From Allolobophora icterica (taxonomy: Eukaryota > Annelida > Clitellata > Crassiclitellata > Lumbricidae): a stretch of 64,000 bases of DNA. The stretch lies in assembly GCA_963556255.1 (NCBI GenBank), contig OY744605.1:11271379-11335378 (forward strand), given 5' to 3'. The translations under genes and the position numbers were made by a program. Shown in pieces: positions 35,390-44,545 of this stretch (position 1 is the first letter of the stretch; each line of letters begins with the position of its first letter). Under the pieces are notes generated by a model that saw only the letters and a list, made by a program, of their open reading frames with translations, was not told the DNA's origin and ran no database searches.

Positions 35390-38300
35390 TGGAAAACGTC
35401 ATTGTGTACATGACCAATTAAGGGAATTCATATTTTATGCCATATGGTTTTAATTTGGAAATCAGACAGTTACTGCATATAACCTACTGTCGATCCTCTC
35501 TGACGTGATATAAGAATTAATAATAATATTACTATTATTGATTAAACTAATAGTAATACTGAAATATTTAATAGCATAAATTGTACTGGACCATAAGTGA
35601 ACTCAGTTGTAATAACCGCTTTCTGCATTGCTTCACGTGTCGATGTCTCGTCCACGGTTCCAAACATACGGATAATATCAGCCCAAGGTACATAGTATCT
35701 AAAATATTTGTCGATCAGACTACACTGCTTAAGAGCGCGACACGCTACCGAAGTAGCGATGCAGGACGCGTAACGACGTCGTTGGCTGGAGTGTTGAGGT
35801 CAGATATCGTCATTCTTGGCGATGTCGAGCGACGGTCCAGCGGAGTCAGAGGCTGTTCATCAAGTTGCAGCGATATCTTCTGGCCCACAGCTCAGTCAAC
35901 TGATGAGACAGATTAGCTGGAGATGCACGAACGCTGGTATAAATATAGGCAGTGACACGCAGAGGATGGAGAAGTAGGAAGGGGAGGAGGGAGGGTTGGA
36001 AGAGGAGGAGCGAATGGGTGTAAAAGGATAGAGAATGGACAAGGATAATGGGAGTAGTGGGGGGTGTAATAAAAGAAAGGAGGAGGTATGGAGGAGTAGT
36101 GGGAGGAAGAGTAGACGGAGGAGGAAGGATCAGAGGAGTTGTATGGATGGAAGAGGGAGGAGGGAAGGAGAAAGAGGAGGAGGAGGAAGAAAGGGAGAAA
36201 GAAACGGGATGCAGAAGAGGAAGTAGAATTGGGAGGAAGCAGAAAGGGGATCCGGAGAATGGCCCTACCACCATGCTCATAAAATTTGATGGGTCTACAT
36301 ATGGACGGATGTGGGAATATGTGTACCATATATGGGCAGGATGGCAGAGGAGGGGAGGAGACAGGGAAAGAGGAAGAGAAGGAGATATACGGAGGAATAG
36401 AAGGGAGAAAATACACCAAGAAGGAGGAGTAGGAAGAGGTTTAACTTAAGAAGGCTGACGATTACTGATCGAGATGGACACTGGAAGAAATTCAGGCAAC
36501 ACTTACAACAAGATGCTCTCAACTAATAATATGGAGAAGAAGTGGAGGAGGAAGAAAAGGAGAGAGTGGAGAAGAGGAAGAGGATAAGAAAAAAGGAAGA
36601 ACTTAAGATGAAAAAGATAAGAGGGTGGAGAGGTGAAGAAGACCCCCTGCAAGCTTGAGCACATGGAGCCCATGCATGACCGATATTCCCATATGCATGG
36701 ACCCCTCTAGAGTCCATATGGGTCCCATCTAATGCTCTTGGAAATGCTGGCAGAGGAGAAGAAAGAAAGGAAGAGCAGTCCCTTATGCTCAGGCGGCGAT
36801 CTTCTCTGACAGGTGGGGGGGGGCACGGGACACTTGAACTGATCTGGTCAAAAAAGAGGTGACAATTTCTTCAAAATTCGGGGGGAAACTACTGTGTCCC
36901 CCACACTTAAAGGTGGGGATCTTGTCCTCTCGACCCCCCTGGGATCGCCGCCCATGCCCTTATGCTATCTCACGGCGGACCTGAGTTAGCATAAGGGACT
37001 GTTCCTGCTCAGTAACTGCTTTACAGGTGATGATAATGTGTTTCGTTTATTAGAGAGTGGGACAAGACGAACGCTTGCTACCAACAGCTCATACAGCGAT
37101 GCAATCGAGACAAAAAGGCGCTTCAGGAGCTGCGCATCCACATCGGGCGCTATATCATCTACTCGCAGCCGTGCAAAGATCCCATAGGTAAACACACAAG
37201 ACACAACTCCTTCTCACAGGTACATATACTTCTGCACCACTATATATGTGTAATGTAATGTAAATCTCCGAAATTTCTCAGCGCCACGCAAAAACCACGT
37301 CAGGGAGACCAGCTTATTCACCGGCGGTATTTCAAATCAGGTTGTTTGATTTGATGCCAGGCCAGAATCCGAGCAGGTCAAGCCGAGAAGACAACATGGT
37401 ACTATGGTGGAAATCGGTGGTGGTGGTGGGGTCATGGGATGGTGTAAAACCGGGATAGGATAACTTCAAGAGTTCGGTGTTCAGTCGTGAGTGGAAGCTG
37501 CGGGAGTTAGGGTGCACAAGGGAGATCGACAGGCATGACAGGGGATTAGCATATATACAGTCCCTAGTTGTACCCTGTGTAATGCATGTGGTATTGATGT
37601 TGGACCAACTGCTTGCCTTTTCAAAATCTTATGATCATCCAGAATTAGTCAACAATGACAAAAAATTCACGATTTCACCCACAAATGTGTGGGGCAGGGT
37701 AGGCAAGTGCTTAGAGAGCTCGGCTGGTAATGCGAAGAGAATGAATTCGAGCTTTCCCAAGACGGTTACCGTGTAGGAACCTTGAGCAACTCCTTCACTT
37801 ACAATTGCTTTGTAGCTCAGAGCCAGATATACTGACCTTCAGGGTGTAATAAATGTAATATGATATTAATTTTTTAAATACGACTCGGTTTCACCTGCAA
37901 ATTTGACCAGTTGTATTATTTTAGCTACTACAGTGGTTATTGACTGTCCAATTTATTTTTGCACCATTAGTCCCTTACATCCTGTTAGAGTGCCAGGGTG
38001 CTTTACATTAGCCAAACACTGATGCATAAAAGTGAATGTTAGCATCAATAAATGCTGCAAAGAGAGAAGAATAACGTTTTGGTCGATCATTCATTGTGAC
38101 ACATCAAATGATTATGACGGCAAATGAATATGAAGAGTAATGGGATATGGTAACAAATTTTGATTTCTTTTTCACTGTTTCATTATGTAATGTAATGTAA
38201 AGCAGGCAATGTATACAGTAAAGGAACTTCCAAGCAGCTTGGGGTGGGAATCGGTTGGTTGAGCGCTATGTGTGTGCTAGAGCCTGCAAGTGTAGACTTT

Positions 38301-39185
38301 TCCACGGATCTGAGCAATGTTTGCTTGCAGATGAACTTGCTGTTTGTGAACTTTTACACGACTCAGGCTATTGTAGGCAGGACTTTTGATAAGTAGGTGT
38401 ACCTAGAAGTATTTGGATACATAGTACATACATATATGGATACATAGGCCACTATAATAATCAGCCAATAGAGAAAAGTGAGTCACAATAAAGGGTATGT
38501 TCTGTTCTATGTCTACCCCGAGTACACACCGAGCATATTTCAAGCACAGTCTTACTCCAAGTGCCTTAAATGCATCACCCCGCATTCCTTGGGTATTCAA
38601 ACATACCACTGTGTACTGTGCACTGAGACCAAACACAGTCAATAAAGATGAAAGAGAAATGTAGTCGCATAGCGGCATATGTGATCGGTATTGGAGACTT
38701 GGCAACAGCGTCCAGTTGAAGCAGATCTCAAAGGGTTAGGGGCCATCCATATATTACGTGCGCATGGAGGGGTAACCGAAATGCATGTGCTTGCGTACGC
38801 TTGCGAATGGGGGGGTCTGCTGATAATGTACGTACGAAAATTGATTGACCTTCAAGTGAGCTAGAGTTCAGTCTTTCCAGCTATCTGGCACTACCAGAGG
38901 AAGTAGGACTGTGGGAGAGGTGTCCCACAGTGACCCTATGGATTACTCATCCTTCAATCTGGCCTAAAGTGCAGACAGTCGCTGCCTGGTCCTGTGTAAC
39001 TGACACATTCTGCAGCTGGTCTTGGGGGGTGCGTCAACTGTATGTACGCAGGTGGGGGAGGGGTGGGGAAAAAAAGTACGTGTGCGAACAGGGAGGGGTC
39101 CAATTTTCCCGGATTTCTGTGTACGTAATATATGGATGGCCCCTTAGAAGCTTTGCCAGTGCAGCTGACAAGAAAATAGTTTTGG

Positions 39186-39246
<61 letters not shown>

Positions 39247-40548
39247 AATGTACAAGCACATATAACATGCTCACAACTACAGACCTGTTCCCAAGCATTA
39301 TCCCTGTAGTCACAGTAAGTTTCTAGCTTGAGATTTTCACGTTAAGATGGGCAAGTCGATAAATCCATTTTTTTCATTTCAGATTCGATGTGAGTTGATC
39401 ATTTGTCTCATGCGTCGATGTGTATTTCTCATTTAGGTCAGATAACAAACCCGGCTGATTGCTTCCTACCAGACATAAGGTCGACACAGACTTGCACAGA
39501 CGCCATAGACAAGTACCTGAAGAAATTTCTTCACAGATATGACTTTCGAGGGGCGTGCCGGTCAGTTGATGCTAACAAATGCCATACTTTGTAAATTCTT
39601 TTTAATATTTTATAATTTAACCTAATCTAGTCTTTATAATTTTTCCTAGTCTATTGACTATCGCAGTGCTGTTATCTCAAGGCAAAAGACTTGAACAGGC
39701 TTGTAATAAAATTACAATGATAATGATCATACCGGTAGTTAATATTGCATTTTTAAAATCCTAATTGATTTATTAACTCTTAAATAATAAAAAATAAGTA
39801 CTAGAAATTAAGGATTCCTAATGAAAAAAGCTCTTTCCTTTATTAATATCAACATTTATTAGTCATTTCCGTAGCAATTTACCCTTCATCATCAATTGCG
39901 ATGCTTATCCTCTTGATTCAGTTTTCTAGTGCTGAAGGAATGTCAAGTTTACCATAAATCAGTTTTTTATTGCCGAGTGGGTGTCAAGTGTACCATAAAT
40001 CTGTCTTCTCAATAAACATTTCCAGCTTATCTTAAGTTAAACCTCTTCATGTCTGATAGCTGACCGAGCATCAGTGCCGCTGGAAGGTTCTTGAAAGCCC
40101 CCATAACAGATGCCTAGAACATCTAGCACACAGATCTGTTTTGTTGATTTTCGACTTGAAAGAGCGATTGAAAAGAAGAGATTGTTTCACCCACACCCAT
40201 CACCGCCAGTGGCTGGTGCTAGGAACCTATAAACACACCGTCGTCTGTTTCAGGGTCGTCAGCATGGCGATGAAGTGCTTCCACGACATCAAACAAAATG
40301 TCGACCATCGCTGCGGCTCTGACGGAGCCAACCGATACCACCAGAACTACATCCAGCCGCTCGTAGAACAGACCAGAGACGTTGTTCTGGCGCATTGCTC
40401 GCTTGCGTCCCCTTACAGCGACTATTTCCTAACGTCTTCATCTTCGTCCTATTCGTCGGACAGTCCCCCGACGGCTAATAAATACGGTCTCTATCTGGCC
40501 ACCTGGTGTGCCTTTCACACACTAATATCGCGCTGTATGCACGCCTAA
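23166..40548 (+). CDS. Putative secreted cysteine-rich protein, five exons, unknown family
   Basis: The joined exons are 23166-23235, 30496-30661, 37054-37187, 39437-39560 and 40254-40548, with phases 1, 2, 1 and 2 matching at all four junctions. The product is about 262 residues. Exon 1 encodes MKDKLSTATTSIVRILFIVL, a likely signal peptide. The rest has 15 Cys: four in exon 2 (CPWSYWYEPYRHC, then NKTCKEW), three in exon 3 (ACYQQLIQRC, SQPCKDP), three in exon 4 (DCFLPDIRSTQTC, RGAC) and five in exon 5 (MKCFHDIKQNVDHRCGSDG, AHCSL, TWCAFHTLISRCMHA). There is a Ser-rich linker before the last pair. One NKT sequon is visible. I recognise no domain. The spacing recalls invertebrate secreted DUF19/T20D4.11-like helical Cys proteins, which is only a guess. 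The last two Cys sit in a fairly hydrophobic tail, so a membrane or lipid anchor is possible. Extra small exons cannot be excluded. Confidence 0.72.
24935..25470 (+). mobile_element. LINE (CR1/L2-type) 3' end, 163-codon open remnant
   Basis: The frame reads LRSAARLIGQTPYFGHVSNY, then LEVLHWLPVRQRNEYRIAS, SAVGQTIWNGLPPELR and LKTVLFRRAGVGSASE with a stop. It is the C-terminal part of a reverse-transcriptase ORF. The 3' UTR has GCGCTATATAAAT and a GAAT tail. It is the same subfamily as 12893-13375, sharing the GVGSASE/GWAGSASE end, and is unusually free of stops. It sits in the large first intron of the secreted-protein gene. Confidence 0.85.
25586..25987. mobile_element. Probable hAT-like MITE without clear target duplication
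   Basis: The ends CATAGGCGCCAACT and AGTCGACGCCTG are inverted with mismatches. Both subterminal parts contain the GGCACCCA/TGGGTGC word. I could not match flanking 8-mers (gacactgt versus acaaagaa). Confidence 0.45.
26850..27175. repeat. 21-bp minisatellite grown inside a SINE
   Basis: About 12 units of GAATAAGCTGGTGCTTTGCGT run 26883-27140. The sequence before the array (GCAGCTACTCATGAATAAGC) and after it (GCGCTTAGCTTTAGAGG, then GAAAACTGGAGTTTA) matches the single-copy SINE at 31100-31170. The array is therefore an internal amplification of one SINE segment. The minus frame gives a 7-residue periodic peptide (KHQLIHA). Confidence 0.88.
28415..28448. repeat. TG dinucleotide repeat
   Basis: About 14 TG units continue into GTGCGTGCGTG variants. 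They extend the minus ORF at 28470-28660 with a poly-Thr/His tail that is probably not coding. Confidence 0.85.
28470..28663 (-). other. Coding-like minus-strand ORF, possible exon
   Basis: The open frame starts after an acceptor-like CTGGATGCAG and reads ETFDNFHLPKTNSGTHHRKD, later LNRDGSEPSRQKLIVKPLGT and RTAFGTDIAKKPW. The composition is that of a soluble or structural protein, not of the transposons nearby. It then runs into a TG repeat with no evident donor. The short YxRTAFGT-type pattern resembles those of ciliary microtubule inner proteins, but I cannot assign a family. It lies in intron 1 of the plus-strand secreted-protein gene. Confidence 0.3.
28830..29153. mobile_element. hAT MITE
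   Basis: The left end TGGGGTGGTGAACCCTTGGC and right end GGGTTGCTACCTCTG are inverted with a few differences. The flanks gtgtaggc and gtctaggc match at seven of eight positions. The element is 324 bp. Confidence 0.7.
29535..30182 (+). mobile_element. tRNA-derived SINE interrupted by a hAT MITE, AAT tail
   Basis: The head is TAGCCAATTGGTTATAGC with the B-box-like GGTTCGAGCTTG (29541-29592). The body resumes after 30060 (TTAGAGCAAGTCCTTCACTC) and ends in AAT units (30148-30181). Confidence 0.72.
29605..30051. mobile_element. hAT MITE with internal tandem units, inside the SINE
   Basis: The ends are CAGTGCATATTTTAA and TTAAAATATGCCCTG. They are flanked by the perfect 8-bp duplication ttactatg (29597-29604, 30052-30059). 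Next to the ends lies a further inverted pair, TACTGGGACAAA/TTTGTCCCACTA. The interior is 7-8 imperfect units of GTTGATGACCTTTTTTAGGA with a CATCTCCCGAAAAA spacer. Confidence 0.9.
30714..30935. mobile_element. Truncated copy of the 9794 MITE family
   Basis: It begins CAGAGGCGTAACTTTGG and contains AAAGTGGGGG, GGTACC and the ATTGATTGGCATTGTT block shared with 9794-9989. The distal terminus is missing. Confidence 0.65.
31505..31655. repeat. 21-bp minisatellite, seven near-identical units
   Basis: The unit is TTTGGTGACAATACAATACTG. Because 21 is a multiple of three, four or more frames stay open on both strands and give 7-residue periodic peptides (CIVTKQY, FGDNTIL). The very low divergence indicates recent expansion. 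Confidence 0.95.
31725..31862 (-). mobile_element. tRNA-derived SINE copy
   Basis: On the minus strand the head is TAGCAAATTGGTAGAGCGC. The body contains TTGCTCAGCACCATCGATG and AAGCAAGTCCTTAACTCG, as in the 17641 copy. Confidence 0.65.
32665..32735. repeat. GACA-rich microsatellite
   Basis: Interrupted GACA/GAGACA units. The preceding 32300-32640 is unremarkable intronic sequence with partial repeats of TGCCAGGC and TATAAAG words. Confidence 0.8.
33035..33500. repeat. Tandem array, unit about 37-38 bp
   Basis: About 12 diverged units of ATTCCTGTAAAATACATTGC with a AATCGCTTCTTTTTTAC completion. More units reappear at about 34310-34440 on the far side of a LINE fragment, so the array seems to have been split by that insertion. 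Confidence 0.85.
33560..34310 (-). mobile_element. LINE fragment (reverse-transcriptase C-terminus)
   Basis: The minus frames read YSHITEHTRDTLHWLPVAER, preceded by RSSPSSNCAAQVIARK (a thumb-like block). A more upstream block (33990-34200) is in other frames. It is inserted in the 37-bp tandem array. Confidence 0.75.
34440..34835 (+). mobile_element. Possible LINE 3' fragment
   Basis: An open frame contains LLMYKARADHLPSYLSD and ends ALNYFKKQLLFITCSL. Both words recall the ends of CR1/L2 reverse-transcriptase ORFs, but the conserved AGPxxWNSLP block is absent. Confidence 0.4.
35205..35388. repeat. GACA and GAT microsatellites
   Basis: A short pure GACA run (35200-35226) and a long ATG/GAT run (35296-35388). 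The poly-His frame across them is an artefact. Confidence 0.92.
35955..36640. repeat. Polypurine (GA-rich) tract, about 680 bp
   Basis: The plus strand is overwhelmingly A and G, dominated by GGAGGA/AGAGGA words, with a few short breaks near 36260-36330 and 36440-36520. Frames on both strands give Arg/Gly/Glu or Ser/Pro/Leu-rich peptides. Such tracts can form triplex or H-DNA. It lies in the intron before exon 3 of the secreted-protein gene. Confidence 0.85.
36788..36956. mobile_element. hAT MITE (GGCGGCGATC family)
   Basis: The element is 169 bp. It starts CTCAGGCGGCGATC and ends GATCGCCGCCCATG, between perfect 8-bp copies of cccttatg (36780-36787, 36957-36964). A longer relative is at 46772-47353. 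It inserted into a SINE body that carries AGAGCAGTCCCTTATGCT. Confidence 0.85.
37245..37520 (-). mobile_element. LINE/SINE 3' end remnant
   Basis: The minus frame has SRSFHSRLNTELLKLSYPG, a typical LINE C-terminal block. It is followed by GAGACCAGC/AATAAGCTGGT-type SINE words and an ATTACATTAC tail. Confidence 0.6.
37690..37865 (+). mobile_element. tRNA-derived SINE copy
   Basis: The B-box-like ATTCGAGCTTTCC and the downstream GACGGTTACCGTGTAGGAAC and TTGAGCAACTCCTTCACTTA body match the 17641 and 29535 copies. The A-box is degenerate. Confidence 0.6.
38739..39143. mobile_element. Harbinger-like MITE with TTA duplication
   Basis: The ends are GGGGCCATCCATATATTACG and CGTAATATATGGATGGCCCC, a near-perfect terminal inverted repeat of about 22 bp. 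Both flanks carry TTA (38736-38738 and 39144-39146). The element is 405 bp. Internal subterminal GGGG blocks (38808, 39050) are also inverted-like. The 3-bp TTA target is the usual PIF/Harbinger signature. Confidence 0.75.
39188..39242. repeat. TA dinucleotide repeat
   Basis: About 27 TA units just 3' of the Harbinger-like element and 5' of exon 4 of the secreted-protein gene. Confidence 0.95.
40254..40548 (+). CDS. Last exon of the secreted cysteine-rich gene
   Basis: The acceptor is GTCTGTTTCAG. The frame runs VVSMAMKCFHDIKQNVDHRC, then VEQTRDVVLAHCSLASPYS, a Ser run and TWCAFHTLISRCMHA with TAA. It is more GC-rich than its flanks, as expected for real coding DNA. The preceding exon ends FRGACR with a CCG before GTCAGT donor. 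If that donor were not used, the frame would stop at 39594 after KCHTL. Confidence 0.75.
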
Positions 40549-40656
40549 CGTAGACTTCGCCGAAAGGAAGCAGGTGTTGCCACCAGCCTTCGTTCAGTCG
40601 TACCTCACTTGGGACCCTGATGCAAAAAAACGAAATCTATGCTCAGTCTGTGTGTG

Positions 40657-41102
40657 CAGTGTTTAATCTAGACACCTTTTGGGGGGAATTTCCGCCAAGA
40701 TTTATGTTTCCCCAGGCCAGCAATATTTTAATGTAGACACCTTTTTTGGGGGGAAATCCCCACCATAAATGTAAATCCCCCCCCCGAGGATACGTGTTGC
40801 GCTCCCCTCCAGAGACGAGTAAACGAGTAATATAAGAACAAAGTAACAGAATAAGATGTATGAAAGTTTTTGAAAGATGAATTCCTAAAAAAGGTCGTCA
40901 AAGTTTTCTGTTTTGGAAAAAAGTCAGAAAAGTTGGATGAATTACTAAAAAAAGGTCATCAACTTTTTTTAAAGATGAAATTCCCGAAAAACTTTAGGAT
41001 GTTGGAACATGGATGAAATTTCCCAAAAAAGGTCGCCCTTGTTGGTCCCCCCCCGACTAACCTTGTTTCCCGCCTCAGAAGAGGGGACTAGATTAAACAC
41101 TG
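40657..41102. mobile_element. hAT-type MITE (CAGTGTTTAATCTAG ends)
   Basis: The ends CAGTGTTTAATCTAG and CTAGATTAAACACTG form a perfect 15-bp inverted repeat. The flanks tgtgtgtg and gtctgtgt overlap a TG-rich target and do not match exactly. The interior holds GGTCATCAACTTTTTT-type units like 29605-30051, in the other orientation. A left-end fragment is at 62282-62420. Confidence 0.78.
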
Positions 41103-41690
41103 GTCTGTGTGTATATAGTTTGTTGTGTTACAAGGTCTTACAACAGTCAGAACAACAAAAATCATTTATAATAATAATGGTAAAGTATTGCCCTACTGCA
41201 TTTAGACTAGAATGAGTATGGACTTTGGCAACACATTTGTGTGACTTCTGCCCATTTTCATCCAGAACACTGACCGATTCAGGAAAAACTTGACGACCTT
41301 TGGAAGTCGCTGTGACTTTTGATGCCCGTAGACTACCTTTTAAGTTTGTAATTCTAAAAAAAACTAGATAATCGAGACGTAACTGGAAACAGTTTTTGAA
41401 ATCTCCAAATATTTGGAACCCGCTTTCAAATCTTGGTAATTGTGACTTCTACATAGTCGTCCAGTTACATCAGGTTTAGTTTTTTGTCTTTTGTATCCTT
41501 TCTCTGCCTTCTTGCACTCTTTACTGGAGATCTGGTGTCCAATACTTAACACAGTTTTGACTTTTCTACTAGGCTAATTCTATCGCAACCCACATCAGAT
41601 TGGGACCAACTGAGTAGTATGGTGGTCGATCATTTTATTGAAAAATGAGCAGCATCGAGACCATGTGGTCGCTATATAAATACGTGTACG

Positions 41691-42076
41691 CATAGGTGTA
41701 GCTACATGGAGGCAAGAGGAGGCATTTGCCTCCTCTTGGTTTTGCGAATTTAAAAATTCTCCATGTATTTTCTGAAGTAGACCCCAGGAGAGGTGGATTT
41801 TGCCTCCTCTTGATTTGTGTCGAAGAAAGTCCTCGAATGTGTTAATGACTAAAAAATAAAAAATAAAAAAAGGTCATCAACTTTTTTGTGACGAAATTTA
41901 CTTTTTTCGTGACGAAATTTTTTAAATTCTCAGAGCAAAATTCTTAAATTTTCAGAAGTTTTTTCGGACGCTGAAAAATTTCCCTCTGACCTCTGAAACA
42001 AAATCGCCGCCACTGCATAAAAGTTTAGACAAGCAGTAGTTGCCTCCTCTTGAATTGAAGTCTGACTACGCCCCTG
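41691..42076. mobile_element. hAT MITE
   Basis: The element is 386 bp, from CATAGGTGTAGCTACATGG to GTCTGACTACGCCCCTG. It is flanked by the perfect 8-bp duplication cgtgtacg (41683-41690, 42077-42084). The interior has GCCTCCTCTTG in several copies and the GGTCATCAACTTTTTT word. Confidence 0.9.
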
Positions 42077-42089
42077 CGTGTACGGTGTA

Positions 42090-43740
42090 CAGTTACATTT
42101 ATCGTGGCTGTGGTCCTCCAAATACACAGGGTCATGGTCAGATTGATCCATGTATGGCACATAATGGCAGCCCTTGTCTCATAGTGCCAGGGTGCAAAGA
42201 AGTAATCATCATTGTGATAAAGTAAGGCAGAATTTGCAGCTTTAAAGTCAAGCTTTTTCCAGTTTTGTATGCTCGCATTGCTCTGGAAATTTCAAACTAA
42301 ATTTTATCATATCAACTTGTGAATGCATTTATCTTTATTTGTATACTGTAATAACCAATGAAGGAACTACAGGGAAATTTTGTTTCTGGGATCTCAAGGC
42401 CATCACCTGTTTCAGAGATTCAAAAGAGGGAATGGGTGGCCAGAACAGTGAAGCCTTTACTTAATAAAAGTACATTGTCTTGTATGAAACTGGATTCTTT
42501 TATTTTATAAACAAACAAACCATATCACACATTGGCTGCTGGCATCCTGCGACTACCCTTGTACTTGCCCCTCTGATATAGGAGAATTAGTAGCAGTCTA
42601 CTCCTACTGGTGTTTTACTGCTTGTAGAACGGTGCTAAAGCCAGTGCAGGGGAAAGCCAAGAAAAGCAGAGAAAACAGAATGCCACAAAAAACATTATGG
42701 GATCATAAGGCTGACACCTTTTTCAGAGACTAAAAGGAGGGAATAAGTGGGAAGGTCAGTTCACTCTTTTAGGTAACCTGCTGTTATAAATCCCAGAATT
42801 GATTTAGGACACTCATTAACAACTTCAAACAGTTCTGGTCACTGCAATTTAAAAGCATATGTCACTCTGTCATTATAATAGTATATCTTTAGTGCCTTTT
42901 GTGTTTGTTCAACTTTGTTGAATTTCCTGTCCTCATCTCAAAATGCTTCTCCTCTGTGTTAGGGCCTACCTGCAAAGAAAAGTATAATTAGTCAGAAAAC
43001 AGCAACTAGCTTGCAAGAAAACAAAACCTACACTGAATTTATGCCAATCATAACCAGGAACCATTTATTATCAGCACCTTTGACCTTGTCCCGTGTCTTC
43101 AATCGCCCACTCCTTGGCCTTACAGAGGCACCACATAAATGCACTATATAAAATACAGATACAGATTCTGGCAACTAATTCTGACAGATAGATATAATAT
43201 TTAAAATATTCTAGAACAGAGTAATAGAAACGCTGGGCTGTAAGTAATTAACTTCCAATATTTTAACATTTGAATCATCCTTAAGAGAATAGGCCTACTA
43301 GTCGGCGGTAGTGACCAATTCAAGCATGCCTTTGCGCTTTTGAACTTTTTCACTGATATTCAACGCACGATCGACGTACGTTGGAAAGCCTTTCTATCAC
43401 TTTTGAGACTTGATTTCTTAAATGGTTCTATTTACTCATATACAATACGTATACGATGCACGCATGCATACTGCATAGGTATGTGCATGGCAGTAATCAG
43501 TGTTTAACCTCACTTACTGCACCTATCACCAAAGGGCCCTGTTGTCATACGAATATAAAAGAAACTGTTACATGAAGGATGCAGAAAGCTGCAGCACATA
43601 TTCAGTTCAACAAAATGAGTTTTCCTGTACTAAAAAATTACTCCCGTAATTGATGCTATATTGAATGTTCCTACCAAGACCTCTATCAGTGATCGTCATC
43701 AGATGTATTTATGTATGAAGGCCCCACATATGTATGTATG
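42090..43740. other. Gene-poor stretch, no supported gene
   Basis: AT-rich sequence with no long open frame and no splice-bounded coding segment that I can support. It has a partial internal repetition (GGGATCATAAGG / GGGATCTCAAGG with TTTCAGAGA, at about 42390 and 42700), and ends in short TATG repeats next to the mariner-type element. Confidence 0.5.
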
Positions 43741-43746
43741 TATGTA

Positions 43747-44541
43747 CAGGGTGGGCCAGTAGGAATGCACCAAATTTGACGCCTTATAACTTGAACAATT
43801 TTTATCTGAGCGTCTTGTCCAATATATCAGATTGAAGATAATTATCCTTTTTTTGATTCTGCAAAATATCTACGAGATAATGTTACGACTTTATGAGATA
43901 ATGCTATTAATATTCGATGTGCCATTTTCTGGCCATAAAACTGCAAGAAAAAACAAAAGTCTGAAACTGAAGACGTCAGTTCTAAACAGTCACTTAGTAC
44001 TAACAATTAATATCTTGAGTGAATTTACCACCAGTCAAACAAATACTCAATAATGTCCACTACGTGCTCAGACTCTTACTCGTCCCTGGATTGTTGTCTT
44101 GGCTGGAAATTAACTCTTGGACTTGTGCAATGTTCGCTGCTGTGCGCGCAGAACGTTTGCGACCACAGTTGCGGCTGTTAGACGTTCCCGTAGCATCAAT
44201 TTGTTTAATCAATCGATCTAGAGCATATTTATTCCATTTTCTAGAAGGGAATTCTATCATCATCTGATGTGCATTGTATCCTTTTTCTGCTCTTAAAATT
44301 CGGATTAAAATTCTATCCTCTTCCGCGAGCGGCGTCATGATGTTCAATATTTACATTCAAAATTGAGAGGTGTGCGCCGCACCGAAATTTTATAACAGTG
44401 GTGCCGTATATCAGTGCAAGATTTGCCACAGTAGTAGAGTGGATGATTACTTTCAATTTAGTATATTGGGCACGATGTTCGGGTAATAATTGTTCAAGTT
44501 ATATCCATTCAAAGTTGGTGCATTCCTACTGGCCCACCCTG
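43747..44541 (-). mobile_element. Internally deleted mariner/Tc1-type element
   Basis: The inverted ends CAGGGTGGGCCAGTAGGAAT are perfect for about 27 bp and recognisable for about 54 bp. TA flanks both sides. The element is 795 bp. The minus ORF 44347-44060 (95 codons) is only the N-terminal DNA-binding part of the transposase: MMIEFPSRKWNKYALDRLI then CGRKRSARTAANIAQVQELI. The catalytic DD(D/E) part is gone. Confidence 0.9.
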
Positions 44542-44545
44542 TATA

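Noticed and set aside
35846..36717. Pro/Ser/Leu-rich and Arg/Gly-rich ORFs on both strands
   Set aside because: They arise from a polypurine tract lacking stop codons by composition. No splice context or recognisable motif.
39560..39594. Ending the secreted gene at the TAA at 39592-39594
   Set aside because: A GTCAGT donor at 39561 joins in phase with the GC-rich cysteine-bearing exon at 40254, which has a strong acceptor, so the longer model is preferred.
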